A stretch of DNA of 25,921 nt from DATGFB01 sp032160545 (GTDB taxonomy: Bacteria > Actinomycetota > Actinomycetes > Mycobacteriales > Jatrophihabitantaceae): positions 1 to 25,921 of the forward strand of contig JAVHVN010000214.1 in NCBI GenBank assembly GCA_032160545.1. Reading direction: 5' to 3'. Below are positions 17,082 through 25,806 of this stretch, in pieces. Each line of letters begins with the position of its first letter. Position 1 is the stretch's first letter. The position numbers and the translations under genes were made by a program. Below the pieces are notes generated by a model, which saw only the letters and a program-made list of their open reading frames with translations, did not search any database and was not told where the DNA came from.

Positions 17082-19634
17082 GTGAAAGCTCTCCGCCGGC
17101 TCACTGTTCGCGCCGCATTTCCTGACGAGCTGACCAGCCTCGCCGACATCGTCGACAACCTGCGCTGGTCCTGGCATCCCGACTCGCTCGACCTACTCGA
17201 GTCCGTCGACCCGGACCTCTGGCAGTCGTGCAACCACGACCCCGGCCGCATGCTGGGCGAGGTCAGCGCCGAGCGGCTGGCCGTCCTGGCCCGCGACCGC
17301 AAGTTCGTCCGCCGCCTCGAGGAGGTGCACGACGACCTCGCCGAGTACCTGACCTCGCCGCGCTGGTACCAGCAGCAGCAGGCCGAGAACCCGTCGATGC
17401 CCGCCTCGATCGCGTACTTCTCGCCCGAGTTCGGCATCACCGAGGTGCTGCCGCAGTACTCCGGCGGTCTCGGCATCCTGGCCGGCGACCACCTCAAGGC
17501 GGCGAGCGACCTCGGCGTGCCGATCATCGGCGTCGGGCTGCTCTACCGCGCTGGGTACTTCCGCCAGACCCTCTCGCGCGACGGCTGGCAGCTCGAGCAG
17601 TACCCGTCGCTCGATCCGCAGGGGCTGCCGATCGGCCTGCTGCACCAGGCCGACGGGCAGCCGGCGCGCATCTCCCTCGCGCTGCCCGGCGGACGAACGC
17701 TGTGGGCGCAGATCTGGATCGCGAAGGTCGGCCGCGTGCCCCTGCTGCTGCTCGACAGCGACATCGAGGAGAACGACAACGCCGCGCGGCAGGTCACCGA
17801 CCGGCTGTACGGCGGCGGCAAGGACCACCGCCTCGAGCAGGAACTGCTGCTCGGCATCGGGGGTGTCCGCGCCATCCGGGCGTACTGCGCCGCCTCCGGG
17901 ACGGCCGCGCCCCAGGTGTTCCATACCAACGAGGGGCACGCCGGGTTCCTCGGGGTCGAGCGCATCCGGGAGCTGGTCGACGGGTACGACCTGAGTTTCG
18001 ACGAGGCGCTGCAGTCCGTCCGGGCAGGAACCGTGTTCACCACGCACACGCCGGTGCCCGCGGGTATCGACCGGTTCCCCCGCGACCTCGTCGCCGGCGC
18101 GCTGGCCGGCATGCACGGGGTGCCCGTCGAGCGGGTCCTGGAACTCGGCGCCGAGCAGGATCCGACGATCTTCAACATGGCGCACATGGGGCTGCGGCTC
18201 GGCCAGCGCGCCAACGGGGTCTCGCGCCTGCACGGGGTCGTGTCTCGCGAGATGTTCGCCGACCTCTGGCCGGGCTTCGACTCGTCGGACGTTCCGATCG
18301 GGTCGATCACGAACGGTGTGCACGCCCCGACCTGGATGTCACGCGACGTCCTCGAGATCGCCGAGCGTGAGGTCGGCAGCGCCAAGATGGCGGCCGGCGA
18401 CGGCTGGGACGCGATCGACAAGGTTGGCGACGCCGAGCTGTGGCGGGTGCGCCGGATGCTGCGCGGGCGGCTGGTCGGTGAGGTCCGGCGGCGGGTCAGG
18501 GAGTCCGGGCTGCAGCGCGGGATGGGTGAGGCCGAACTCGGCTGGGCGTCGTCGGTCTTCGACCCGGACGTGCTGACGATCGGATTCGCCCGCCGGGTCC
18601 CGTCGTACAAGCGGCTGACGCTGATGCTGCGCGATCCCGAGCGGTTGCGCGCGCTGCTGCTCGACCCCGACCGGCCGGTGCAGATCGTGATCGCGGGCAA
18701 GAGCCACCCCGCCGACGACGGCGGCAAGCAGCTCATCGCGCAGATGGTGCGCTTCGCGGACGACCCGGCGGTGCGGCACCGCATCACCTTCCTGCCGGAC
18801 TACGACATCGGGATGGCCCGCTACCTGTACTGGGGCGTGGACGTCTGGCTGAACAACCCGCTGCGCCCGCTCGAGGCGTGCGGCACGTCCGGGATGAAGG
18901 CGGCCCTCAACGGCGCGCTGAACCTGTCCATCCGCGATGGCTGGTGGGACGAGTGGTTCGACGGCGAGAACGGCTGGGCGATCCCGTCCGCCGACGGCGT
19001 CGAGGACCCTGACCGGCGCGACGACATCGAGGCGACCGCGCTCTACGACCTGATCGAGACCCAGGTTGCGCCGAGGTTCTACGACCACGGTGCCAACGGG
19101 GTGCCGACCCGGTGGGCCGAGATGGTGCGGCACACCCTGAAGACCCTCGGTCCGAAGGTGCTCGCATCCCGCATGGTGATCGACTACGTCCAGCAGCTGT
19201 ACGTGCCCGCCGCGGCCTCCTCGGGACGCATGGCTGCCGACAACTTCCGCGCGGCCCGCAGCCTGGCGCAGTGGCGGGCGGCCGTCCTCGCGGCGTGGCC
19301 GGGAGTGCGCGTGCTGCACGTCGACTCGCAGCTCGAGGGCGAGCACTCCGAACTCGGCGGCCGGCTGACGCTGCGCGCCGAGGTGGCTCTCAACGGGCTC
19401 TCGCCCGACGACGTCGACGTCGAGGCGGTCTACGGCAAGGTCGACAACGACAACGTGCTGACCGACATCGCGACCCGTTCCCTGAAGGCGGTCGAGGTCA
19501 CCGACGGCACCGCGCGCTTCGAGGGCGACGTGCCGCTCGAGCGCACCGGAGCGTTCGGGTACACGGTGCGAGCGCTGCCGAAGAACGACCTGCTCGCGTC
19601 GCCGGCCGAGCTGGGCGTGGTCTCGACCGCGTAG
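17082..19634 (+). CDS. glgP: Alpha-glucan (glycogen) phosphorylase GlgP with N-terminal DUF3417
   Basis: 850 residues. It releases glucose 1-phosphate from the non-reducing ends of alpha-1,4-glucan with inorganic phosphate and PLP. The frame is open further upstream, but the GTG at 17082 gives the family N-terminus (KALRRLTVRAAFPDELTSLADIVDNLRWSW, the DUF3417 domain, written here in part) and sits behind a leaderless -10 box. Residues about 100-850 are the phosphorylase body, with ACGTSGMKAALNGALNLSIRDG carrying the PLP-binding Lys at 606 and FARRVPSYKRLTL before it. The length and domain layout match the actinobacterial single-chain type rather than the shorter E. coli MalP type. It diverges from the biosynthetic operon and converges with glgX, pairing synthesis and breakdown. 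Confidence 0.96.
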   Translation: MKALRRLTVRAAFPDELTSLADIVDNLRWSWHPDSLDLLESVDPDLWQSCNHDPGRMLGEVSAERLAVLARDRKFVRRLEEVHDDLAEYLTSPRWYQQQQAENPSMPASIAYFSPEFGITEVLPQYSGGLGILAGDHLKAASDLGVPIIGVGLLYRAGYFRQTLSRDGWQLEQYPSLDPQGLPIGLLHQADGQPARISLALPGGRTLWAQIWIAKVGRVPLLLLDSDIEENDNAARQVTDRLYGGGKDHRLEQELLLGIGGVRAIRAYCAASGTAAPQVFHTNEGHAGFLGVERIRELVDGYDLSFDEALQSVRAGTVFTTHTPVPAGIDRFPRDLVAGALAGMHGVPVERVLELGAEQDPTIFNMAHMGLRLGQRANGVSRLHGVVSREMFADLWPGFDSSDVPIGSITNGVHAPTWMSRDVLEIAEREVGSAKMAAGDGWDAIDKVGDAELWRVRRMLRGRLVGEVRRRVRESGLQRGMGEAELGWASSVFDPDVLTIGFARRVPSYKRLTLMLRDPERLRALLLDPDRPVQIVIAGKSHPADDGGKQLIAQMVRFADDPAVRHRITFLPDYDIGMARYLYWGVDVWLNNPLRPLEACGTSGMKAALNGALNLSIRDGWWDEWFDGENGWAIPSADGVEDPDRRDDIEATALYDLIETQVAPRFYDHGANGVPTRWAEMVRHTLKTLGPKVLASRMVIDYVQQLYVPAAASSGRMAADNFRAARSLAQWRAAVLAAWPGVRVLHVDSQLEGEHSELGGRLTLRAEVALNGLSPDDVDVEAVYGKVDNDNVLTDIATRSLKAVEVTDGTARFEGDVPLERTGAFGYTVRALPKNDLLASPAELGVVSTA

Positions 19635-19653
19635 TACGGCGCCGGTGGTGCTG

Positions 19654-19666
19654 CCCGCGGTGCGGG
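19654..19666. terminator. Short GC hairpin between convergent glgP and glgX
   Basis: CCCGC, loop GGT, GCGGG in the 59-bp gap between the two convergent stops. With a 2-nt bulge the stem can extend to TGC/GCA. There is no T-run on either strand, so a bidirectional terminator role is only suggested by position. Confidence 0.3.
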
Positions 19667-19693
19667 GGCATCGCCGACCGCAGGACGCGGCGC

Positions 19694-21823
19694 TCAGTTG
19701 CGGCGGATGCGCAGCAGCAGGACCGAGCGGGCGGTGACGGGTAGCTCGGCGCCGCGCCGGATGTTCGTGCGGCCGCGCGGCTTCCCGCCGCGGCAGGTCG
19801 TGTCGATGATCAGCTCGTAGCTACCGGCCCAGGGCTTGCCGGGCAGGGTGAAGACCCCGTCCGCGTCGCCGCTGTGCAGGATCAGCAGGTAGGAGTTGTC
19901 GACGATCACCTCGCCGCGCCGGCCGCGGTGGCGCAGGTCGCGCCCGTCCAGGAACATCCCGATGGAGCGCAGGCCGCTGTCGAACCAGTCCTGCGCGGAC
20001 ATCTCCCGGCCTGCGGGGTGGAACCAGGCGAGGTCCTTGCTGCCGTCTCCGCCCGGTACCGGCCGTCCTTCGAAGAACGCGCGCTGGTGCAGCACCGGAG
20101 CGGTCCGGCGCACGGACAGCAGCCGGCGCACGAGCGCGAGCATGTCGTCGGACTCCGGCGACGGGGTCCAGTCGACCCAGGAGGTCGGGTTGTCCTGGCA
20201 GTAGGCGTTGTTGTTGCCACCCTGCGTACGCCACCGCTCGTCCCCGGCGACGAGCATCGGCGCTCCGGTCGACAGCAGCAGCGTCGACAGCAGGTTGCGG
20301 GCCTGCCGCAGCCGCAGCTCGACGACGTCGGGCGGGGCGGGGTCGCCCTCGACGCCGCAGTTGTACGAACGGTTGTCGTCCGTGCCGTCGCGGTTGTCCT
20401 CGAGATTGGCCTCGTTGTGCTTCTTCTCGTAGGAGACGAGGTCGCGCATCGTGAAGCCGTCGTGCGCGGTGACGAAGTTGATCGACGCGATGGGCAGTCG
20501 CCCGTCGTCGCCGTAGAGGTCGGACGAGCCGGTGAGCCGGTACGCCAGGTCACGCACGCCGTCGGCACCGAACGACCAGAACGAGCGCACCGTGTCGCGG
20601 TACTTGCCGTTCCACTCGGTCCACAGCGGCGGGAACTCGCCGACCTGGTAGCCGCCCGCGCCGACGTCCCACGGCTCGGCGATCAACTTGACCTGGGAGA
20701 TGACGGGGTCCTGATGGATCGTGTCGAAGAAGGAGGAGAGCTTGTCGACGTCGTGCAGCGACCGCGCCAGCGCCGAGGCGAGGTCGAAGCGGAACCCGTC
20801 GACGTGCATCTCCGTGATCCAGTACCGCAGCGAGTCGGTGATCAGCTGCAGGGGGAACGGTCGGCGCGGGTCGAACGTGTTGCCGCAGCCGGTGTAGTCG
20901 ACGTACGCCGACGGGTCGTTCTCGGACAGCCGGTAGTACGAGCCGTTGTCGATGCCGCGGAACGAGAGCGTCGGCCCGCCCGGGCCCCCCTCGGCGGTGT
21001 GGTTGTAGACGACGTCGAGGATGACCTCGATGCCGGCCGAGTGCAGCGCGCGCACCATCGCCTTGAACTCGCGCACCTGGTTGCCCGCGCGCGACGAGTA
21101 CGCCTCATGCGGCGCGAAGAACCCCAGGCTGTTGTAGCCCCAGTAGTTCGGCAGGCCGCGCTGCTGCAGGTGCGCCTCGGTGACGAAGTGGTGGATCGGC
21201 AGGAGTTCGACCGCGGTGACGCCGAGGGACTTCAGGTAATCGATCGCGGCCGGATGCGCCAGGCCCGCGTACGTCCCACGCAGCTCTTCGGGGATGCCGG
21301 GGTGTTGCTGGGTGAAGCCGCGCAGGTGCAGCTCGTAGATGACGGTGTCGTCCCAGGGCACCTTCGGGCGGTGGTCGTCACCCCAGGGAAACGCGTCGTG
21401 GATGATCACCGATCGCGGGACGTACGGTGCGGAATCGGTGTCGTTCTCCGGATACACCGCCGGGTTGTCGACGAAGTCGCCCTCGAGCGCCCGGGCGTAC
21501 GGGTCCACGAGCAGCTTCCCGGGGTTGTGGAACAGCCCCTTCGCCGGGTCGTACGGTCCGTCCATGCGGTAGCCGTAGCGCTGGCCCGGCATCACGCCGG
21601 GCAGGTAGCCGTGCCATACGTGGTACGTCGTGTCCGACAGCGGAACGCGCGTCTCGTGCCCGGCTTCGTCGAACAGGCAGACGGTGACCGCGGTGGCCGT
21701 CGTCGACCAGATGGCGAAGTTCGCGCCCTCGCCGTCCCAGTGCGCACCGAGCGGGAACGGCTCGCCGGGCCACGCGCCGTCGAGGCGGGCGATGTCGGCG
21801 GCGGTGAGTTTCTCCGGCAGCAC
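19694..21823 (-). CDS. glgX: Glycogen debranching enzyme GlgX (isoamylase type)
   Basis: 709 residues, typical for GlgX/TreX. It hydrolyses alpha-1,6 branches, mainly the short stubs left by glycogen phosphorylase. The start is GTG at 21823, with a -10 box TACAGT exactly 7 nt upstream. The N-terminal CBM48 domain opens with PLGAHWDGEGANFAIWS (residues about 24-40). Catalytic GH13 residues are Asp347 (GFRFDLASAL), Glu383 (IAEPWDVG) and Asp455 (VTAHDGFT). GlgX signatures NYWGYNSLGFFAPHEAY and CGVEGDPAPPDVVELR are present. It is convergent with glgP, its functional partner. It lies 27 nt downstream of a flavoprotein gene on the same strand, so read-through from that gene is also possible. Confidence 0.96.
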   Translation of the reverse strand: MLPEKLTAADIARLDGAWPGEPFPLGAHWDGEGANFAIWSTTATAVTVCLFDEAGHETRVPLSDTTYHVWHGYLPGVMPGQRYGYRMDGPYDPAKGLFHNPGKLLVDPYARALEGDFVDNPAVYPENDTDSAPYVPRSVIIHDAFPWGDDHRPKVPWDDTVIYELHLRGFTQQHPGIPEELRGTYAGLAHPAAIDYLKSLGVTAVELLPIHHFVTEAHLQQRGLPNYWGYNSLGFFAPHEAYSSRAGNQVREFKAMVRALHSAGIEVILDVVYNHTAEGGPGGPTLSFRGIDNGSYYRLSENDPSAYVDYTGCGNTFDPRRPFPLQLITDSLRYWITEMHVDGFRFDLASALARSLHDVDKLSSFFDTIHQDPVISQVKLIAEPWDVGAGGYQVGEFPPLWTEWNGKYRDTVRSFWSFGADGVRDLAYRLTGSSDLYGDDGRLPIASINFVTAHDGFTMRDLVSYEKKHNEANLEDNRDGTDDNRSYNCGVEGDPAPPDVVELRLRQARNLLSTLLLSTGAPMLVAGDERWRTQGGNNNAYCQDNPTSWVDWTPSPESDDMLALVRRLLSVRRTAPVLHQRAFFEGRPVPGGDGSKDLAWFHPAGREMSAQDWFDSGLRSIGMFLDGRDLRHRGRRGEVIVDNSYLLILHSGDADGVFTLPGKPWAGSYELIIDTTCRGGKPRGRTNIRRGAELPVTARSVLLLRIRRN

Positions 21824-21830
21824 GCAGCGG

Positions 21831-21836
21831 ACTGTA
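21831..21836 (-). promoter_or_regulatory. -10 element for leaderless glgX transcript
   Basis: TACAGT on the minus strand, exactly 7 nt before the glgX GTG, within the 27-nt gap after the upstream flavoprotein gene. It is a close match to the actinobacterial TANNNT consensus. Confidence 0.5.
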
Positions 21837-21850
21837 TCCGTTTGCCGATG

Positions 21851-23104
21851 TCACCCGGACGACACCGGCTGGACGGCCCGGCGCCGGGCGCGAGCGGCCC
21901 GAAGGAGCAGCCGAGGGGACAGCAGGGCGGCGGGCGAGACGTTTCGGGTGCCGTAGGCGTAGAACCGGTCAGCGACCCAGGGGTCGTGGACGGCACCGGC
22001 GAACAGCAGCCGCTCGAGCCGGCTGAACGTGCGCCCACTGCTGAAGTCGAGGGCGAGTTTCTGGTGCGGCATGAGCCGTCGGCGGTGGACCCGGCCGTAG
22101 CGGCGCAGGGCCGCGTCGAGCGCCGACGGATCGGTTCCGGCGAGCGGCCCGGACACCGCATCGGCGAGCCAGCCGGCGGACTGCACCGCCCAGCCGCAGC
22201 CCACCCCCCACAGCGGGTCGCCGACGAGGGCGGCGTCCCCGATGAGCGCCACGCCCGCAGCGGTGACCCGCTTGCGGACGACGCTCGGGTAGTCCTTCGT
22301 GCCGATGACGTCCGACACCCGCTCGACACCGCTCACGTCGGGGCCGCCGGGCAGGTCGACGTAGCTGCTCAGCAGCGCCGCCTCGCGGTCGTCGGTGAAC
22401 TCGCTCAGCCGTGCCTTGGCCGGCATGGTGGCAAGGATCGTGATGCCGTCCTCGTTGCGGAACGCGTAAACGGCATCTGGGTCGAGCAGCCACATCTGCC
22501 CCGGAGTGTCGTGGGTGAACCCGACGTTGCGGTACGCCGCGAAGTAGCCGAAACGCTCGTTGGGTATCTCGCGCGCGGGCAATCCGGCCGCCTCGGCGAC
22601 CCTCGAATGGCGCCCGTCGGCACCGACGACGAGGCGGGCCGCAATCCGCCGCTCGGCACCGTCGACCGTGGCGGTCACCCCGTCGACGCGGTCGCCGCCG
22701 GTGCGGGTGAGGTCGCGCACTTTGGCGCCGAGGACGAGATCGACTCCCGGGGTGTCGGCGGCGATGGACCGCAGAATGGGGTCGAGCAGCGTGCGACGGA
22801 TGTTGTAGCCGTGCGTGGGACGCCCGCGCGGGTTCTCGGGTTCACGCACCAGGCCGTAGCGGGTCCAGACGCTGCCGCGGTTGCGGAGACCACCGGCCGC
22901 CTCGATGGCCTTGTCGGCGCCGATCCGTTGCAACGTCGGTAACGCGCTGGACTGGATGAAGTGGGTGCACAGCCGCTTGTACGCGTCGCGGTCGCCGTGC
23001 GCCTCGAGCAGCGCCACGTGCAGGCCGGCTCTGCCCAGCAGCGCCGCCACCGTCGAACCCGCCGGGCCCGACCCGACCACGACGACGTCGTAGGACTCCG
23101 TCAT
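21851..23104 (-). CDS. FAD-dependent monooxygenase-like oxidoreductase (PHBH / geranylgeranyl-reductase fold)
   Basis: 417 residues from the ATG at 23104, preceded by GGGAGG with 5-nt spacing; an 18-residue in-frame extension upstream is rejected because of this site. The N-terminal Rossmann motif is VVVGSGPAGSTVAALLGRAG (GxGxxG, residues about 8-13). The DG motif GADGRHSRVAEAAG and the GD motif LIGDAALVGDPLWGVGCG mark the PHBH-fold group A flavin monooxygenases and geranylgeranyl-reductase relatives. The C-terminal tail is Arg-rich with no membrane span. The substrate is not evident, and there is no biosynthetic cluster around it. It lies just upstream of glgX on the same strand and is divergent from the HtrA-like gene. 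Confidence 0.85.
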   Translation of the reverse strand: MTESYDVVVVGSGPAGSTVAALLGRAGLHVALLEAHGDRDAYKRLCTHFIQSSALPTLQRIGADKAIEAAGGLRNRGSVWTRYGLVREPENPRGRPTHGYNIRRTLLDPILRSIAADTPGVDLVLGAKVRDLTRTGGDRVDGVTATVDGAERRIAARLVVGADGRHSRVAEAAGLPAREIPNERFGYFAAYRNVGFTHDTPGQMWLLDPDAVYAFRNEDGITILATMPAKARLSEFTDDREAALLSSYVDLPGGPDVSGVERVSDVIGTKDYPSVVRKRVTAAGVALIGDAALVGDPLWGVGCGWAVQSAGWLADAVSGPLAGTDPSALDAALRRYGRVHRRRLMPHQKLALDFSSGRTFSRLERLLFAGAVHDPWVADRFYAYGTRNVSPAALLSPRLLLRAARARRRAVQPVSSG

Positions 23105-23128
23105 GACTGCCTCCCAGGGTCGCGGCGA

Positions 23129-23158
23129 AGTATCACCCCGGTCGGCTGTCGCAGTCAC
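23129..23158 (-). promoter_or_regulatory. Candidate promoter for the flavoprotein gene
   Basis: Read on the minus strand, GTGACT (23153-23158) and GATACT (23129-23134) with an 18-bp spacer resemble -35 and -10 hexamers of a primary-sigma promoter. They sit 24-30 bp upstream of the ATG, leaving room for the GGGAGG ribosome binding site. Confidence 0.4.
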
Positions 23159-23246
23159 GACGGCGGCGACGCCCGCGGACCCGAGTTCTCAGGATCTACA
23201 CGGGCTGGTCTCATCCGACGATGCGTTTCGGCGGGTTGTCTTGGTT

Positions 23247-23270
23247 TCGACCGGGTGGCCGCCCGGTCGA
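23247..23270 (+). repeat. Inverted repeat in the leader of the HtrA-like gene
   Basis: Perfect 9-bp arms TCGACCGGG and CCCGGTCGA with a 6-nt loop, ending just before the AGAGGAAA ribosome binding site. If transcribed it forms a stable hairpin next to the ribosome landing site; as DNA it could be an operator. Confidence 0.45.
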
Positions 23271-23286
23271 GCGAGAGGAAAGTCCC

Positions 23287-24858
23287 ATGGACCCGTACCA
23301 GCCGATCTCCGGTGAGCCGAGCTACCCGTCGCAGCCCCCCACGGAACCCGAAGCGCCGAGCGCCCTGCCGGCCGACCCGGTCTCGGAGCAGAACCGCTCG
23401 ATGGCCGAGCCCAACCAGCCGGCCGCCGGGCCGGGTGAGCCGACCGCCGGACCCGACCAGCCGGGGCCGTACCAGCCCGTGGCTGAGCCATACCAGCCGG
23501 TGGCCGGGCCGACCCCGCTGTACCAGCCGGCCGCGCCGCACCAGGGATACCAGCCGGGTGCCGCAGGCTACCCGCCGTACCAGCAGGGCGGTGGGGCCTA
23601 TCAGCCTTACCAGCCTTACCAGCCTTATCAGGCCATGGGCGGGCCGCACCTGCCCGTCGACCCGGTACGCGCGTCGCGCAAGCGCCGGATGCGGATCGCC
23701 GTCGCAGCGAGTGCCTCGCTTGCCGCGATCTGCGCGGCGGTCGGCATCGGGTTCGCGGTCACCGGCACGCAGTCCGTCGCGGGCGCCGGCGTCGCGCTTC
23801 CGTCCGCCAATCCGCAGAGCGTGCAAGGGCCGTTCGGCAACGGCGGCACCCTTCCCAACGGCGGGTACGGCTCGGGCGGCAACGGTTCAGGCGGAACTGG
23901 CTCCGGCTCGTCCGGAACGAGCGGGCCGACCTCGACCGGGACAGCCACAGCGGCGCAGTCCTCGGGCGTCGTCGACATCGTGTCGACCCTCGGCTACCAG
24001 CAGGCCGAGGCCGCCGGCACCGGCACGGTCGTGACCTCGTCGGGTGAAGTGCTCACCAACAACCACGTGATCGACGGCGCGACCAGCATCAAGGTCACCG
24101 TGGTCTCCACCGGCGCGACGTACACCGCCAGCGTGGTCGGCACCGACCCGACCGACGACGTGGCCGTTCTGCAGCTGTCGGGAGCCTCGGGTCTGACGAC
24201 GGCCAACTTCGGCAACGCCTCGAGCGTCTCGGCTGTCAGCGTCGGCGACGCGGTCACCGGCGTGGGCAACGCAGGCGGCACCGGCGGCACACCGAGCTCG
24301 GCGACGGGCCAGGTCACCGCTCTGAATCAGACGATCACCGCGTCCGACAGCAACGGCAGCAATCCCGAGACCGTCACCGGCATGATCGAGACCAACGCCC
24401 CGATCGCGGCGGGCGATTCCGGCGGCCCGCTGTACGACTCGTCGGGCAAGATCGTCGGCGTCGACACCGCAGCTCAGACCGGCCGCGGAGGATCGACCGT
24501 CGCCGCCTATGCGATCCCGATCACCAAGGCATTGTCGGTCGCGTCGCAGATCGAGTCCGGCCAGGCGTCGAGCACGGTTCACATCGGCAGCACCGGATTC
24601 CTCGGCGTCTCGGTCCAGGACACCGCCAACGGGACGGCCGTGGCCAGCGTCGTCACCGGGGGACCGGCTGCCAAGGCCGGTCTCGCCGCCGGTGACGTCA
24701 TCACCGCTGTCAACGGCAGCTCCGTCACCAACTCCACGTCACTTCGCACGGCCCTGTCGACCACCAAGCCAGGGCAGCAGGTCACCGTGAGCTGGACCGA
24801 CGCCGCGGGCGCCAGCCATCACGCGACAGTGACCTTGACGACCGGACCCGCCGACTGA
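23287..24858 (+). CDS. Membrane-anchored HtrA/DegP-type trypsin-like serine protease with PDZ domain
   Basis: 523 residues. The ATG at 23287 follows GAGAGGAAA; the in-frame upstream ATG at 23221 lacks such a site. Layout: a cytoplasmic tail of about 130 residues rich in Pro, Gln and Tyr (eight YQP units), a basic stop (RKRRMR), one membrane segment (about 137-158), a Gly/Ser/Thr-rich linker (about 180-220), the S1C protease domain, and a C-terminal PDZ domain (about 436-520, starting TGFLGVSV). The catalytic triad is complete: His260 (TNNHVIDG), Asp291 (TDDVAVLQL) and Ser378 (GDSGGPLYD). It should face the outside of the membrane and degrade or process misfolded or specific envelope proteins, with PDZ-mediated substrate choice. 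The family is usually envelope-stress linked; no anti-sigma gene is next to it. Confidence 0.93.
   Translation: MDPYQPISGEPSYPSQPPTEPEAPSALPADPVSEQNRSMAEPNQPAAGPGEPTAGPDQPGPYQPVAEPYQPVAGPTPLYQPAAPHQGYQPGAAGYPPYQQGGGAYQPYQPYQPYQAMGGPHLPVDPVRASRKRRMRIAVAASASLAAICAAVGIGFAVTGTQSVAGAGVALPSANPQSVQGPFGNGGTLPNGGYGSGGNGSGGTGSGSSGTSGPTSTGTATAAQSSGVVDIVSTLGYQQAEAAGTGTVVTSSGEVLTNNHVIDGATSIKVTVVSTGATYTASVVGTDPTDDVAVLQLSGASGLTTANFGNASSVSAVSVGDAVTGVGNAGGTGGTPSSATGQVTALNQTITASDSNGSNPETVTGMIETNAPIAAGDSGGPLYDSSGKIVGVDTAAQTGRGGSTVAAYAIPITKALSVASQIESGQASSTVHIGSTGFLGVSVQDTANGTAVASVVTGGPAAKAGLAAGDVITAVNGSSVTNSTSLRTALSTTKPGQQVTVSWTDAAGASHHATVTLTTGPAD
23602..23628 (+). repeat. 9-bp tandem repeat coding Gln-Pro-Tyr
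   Basis: Three in-frame copies of CAGCCTTAC (the last with T in place of the final C) encode successive QPY units starting at residue 106. They use the CCT and partly the TAT codons, unusual in this GC-rich gene, which suggests recent expansion by slippage. Confidence 0.75.
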
Positions 24859-24905
24859 CCAGCAGCCTCCGTCGGCCGCAGGGAACTCTGCGGTTTGATG
24901 TTCGT

Positions 24906-25703
24906 GTGACGGAGGTGAACCCGGACGCGGTTCTGCAGTTCATCGACGTCTCGGTGCGCCGCGGCGAGAAGCTGTTGCTCGTCGGCATCACGTGGACGGT
25001 CGAGGAGGACGAGCGTTGGGCCGTCCTCGGTGCGAACGGTGCCGGGAAGACGACGCTGCTGCAGATCGCCGCGGCGTCGCTGCACCCGACCGCGGGCGAG
25101 GCCTACGTCCTCGGTGAACGGATCGGCAGCGTGGACGTGTTCGAGCTTCGGCCACGGATCGGGCTCGCCAGCGCGGCCATCGCCCAGCGGATCCCGAACG
25201 GGGAACGGGTCCTCGACGTGGTCGTGAGCGCCGGGTACTCGGTTCTCGGCAGGTGGCGGGAGGCGTACGGCCGGCTGGACGTGCGGCGGGCCGCGCGCCT
25301 GCTCGAGCGTGCCGGCGTCGGGGCCCTCGGCGAGCGCAGCTACGGAACGCTCAGCCAGGGCGAGCGGCAGCGGGTGCAGATCGCCCGAGCGCTGATGACC
25401 GACCCTGAGCTGTTACTGCTCGACGAGCCGGCGGCGGGCATGGACCTCGGCGGTCGCGAGGACCTGCTGCGCCGCCTCACTCGTTTCGCAGCCGACCCGG
25501 ACGCGCCGGCATCGGTGCTGGTCACGCACCACGTCGAGGAGATCCCGCCCGGCATCACGCACGTGCTGCTGCTCAAGGACGGCCGAACAGTCGCCGCCGG
25601 CCTGGCCCGCGACGTCCTCACCGACGAGCACCTTTCGGCGACCTTCGGTCTGCCCCTGCATGTCGAGCGTCGCGAGGGTCGCTGGTACGCCCGCGCTCTC
25701 TAG
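24906..25703 (+). CDS. ABC transporter ATP-binding protein (stand-alone ATPase)
   Basis: 265 residues. The start is GTG at 24906, with TTTGAT 6 nt upstream as a possible leaderless -10 box and no Shine-Dalgarno sequence. Walker A is GANGAGKTT (42-50), the ABC signature LSQGERQ (149-155), Walker B LLLLDEP (169-175), and the H-loop His is in VTHHVEEIP (208). At the usual Q-loop position the sequence reads RPRIGLASAAI, so the canonical Gln is not where expected. No permease or substrate-binding gene lies beside it in the window; the gene downstream is a convergent HNH endonuclease. It may work with a distant permease or act as a soluble ABC protein. The cargo cannot be told. Confidence 0.88.
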   Translation: MTEVNPDAVLQFIDVSVRRGEKLLLVGITWTVEEDERWAVLGANGAGKTTLLQIAAASLHPTAGEAYVLGERIGSVDVFELRPRIGLASAAIAQRIPNGERVLDVVVSAGYSVLGRWREAYGRLDVRRAARLLERAGVGALGERSYGTLSQGERQRVQIARALMTDPELLLLDEPAAGMDLGGREDLLRRLTRFAADPDAPASVLVTHHVEEIPPGITHVLLLKDGRTVAAGLARDVLTDEHLSATFGLPLHVERREGRWYARAL

Positions 25704-25739
25704 GTGCGCGAACTACGGCCTGCCTCGATTACCCGCCCC

Positions 25740-25795
25740 GATCACCTGGCCCCGATCACCTGGCCCCGATCACCTGGCCCCGATCACCTGGCCCC
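25740..25795. repeat. 14-bp tandem repeat, four exact copies
   Basis: Four perfect head-to-tail copies of GATCACCTGGCCCC, preceded by a degenerate copy at 25727-25739. It lies in the 103-bp gap between the convergent ABC ATPase and HNH endonuclease genes. There are no spacers, so it is not a CRISPR. Confidence 0.92.
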
Positions 25796-25806
25796 GGTTT
25801 CTTGGG

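Noticed and set aside
16953..17177. N-terminal extension of glgE into the glgP start region
   Set aside because: It would overlap the divergent gene's promoter and 5' end, and it shifts the catalytic residues away from the family numbering.
19874..22942. 1022-codon open frame on the plus strand, antisense to glgX and the flavoprotein gene
   Set aside because: Long only because both minus-strand genes share a phase; the translation is Val/Arg/Gly low-complexity with no domain.
23221..23286. Upstream ATG for the HtrA-like gene
   Set aside because: It has no ribosome site and spans an inverted repeat; the ATG at 23287 follows GAGAGGAAA.
25740..25795. CRISPR array
   Set aside because: Units are head-to-tail without spacers and only 14 bp long.
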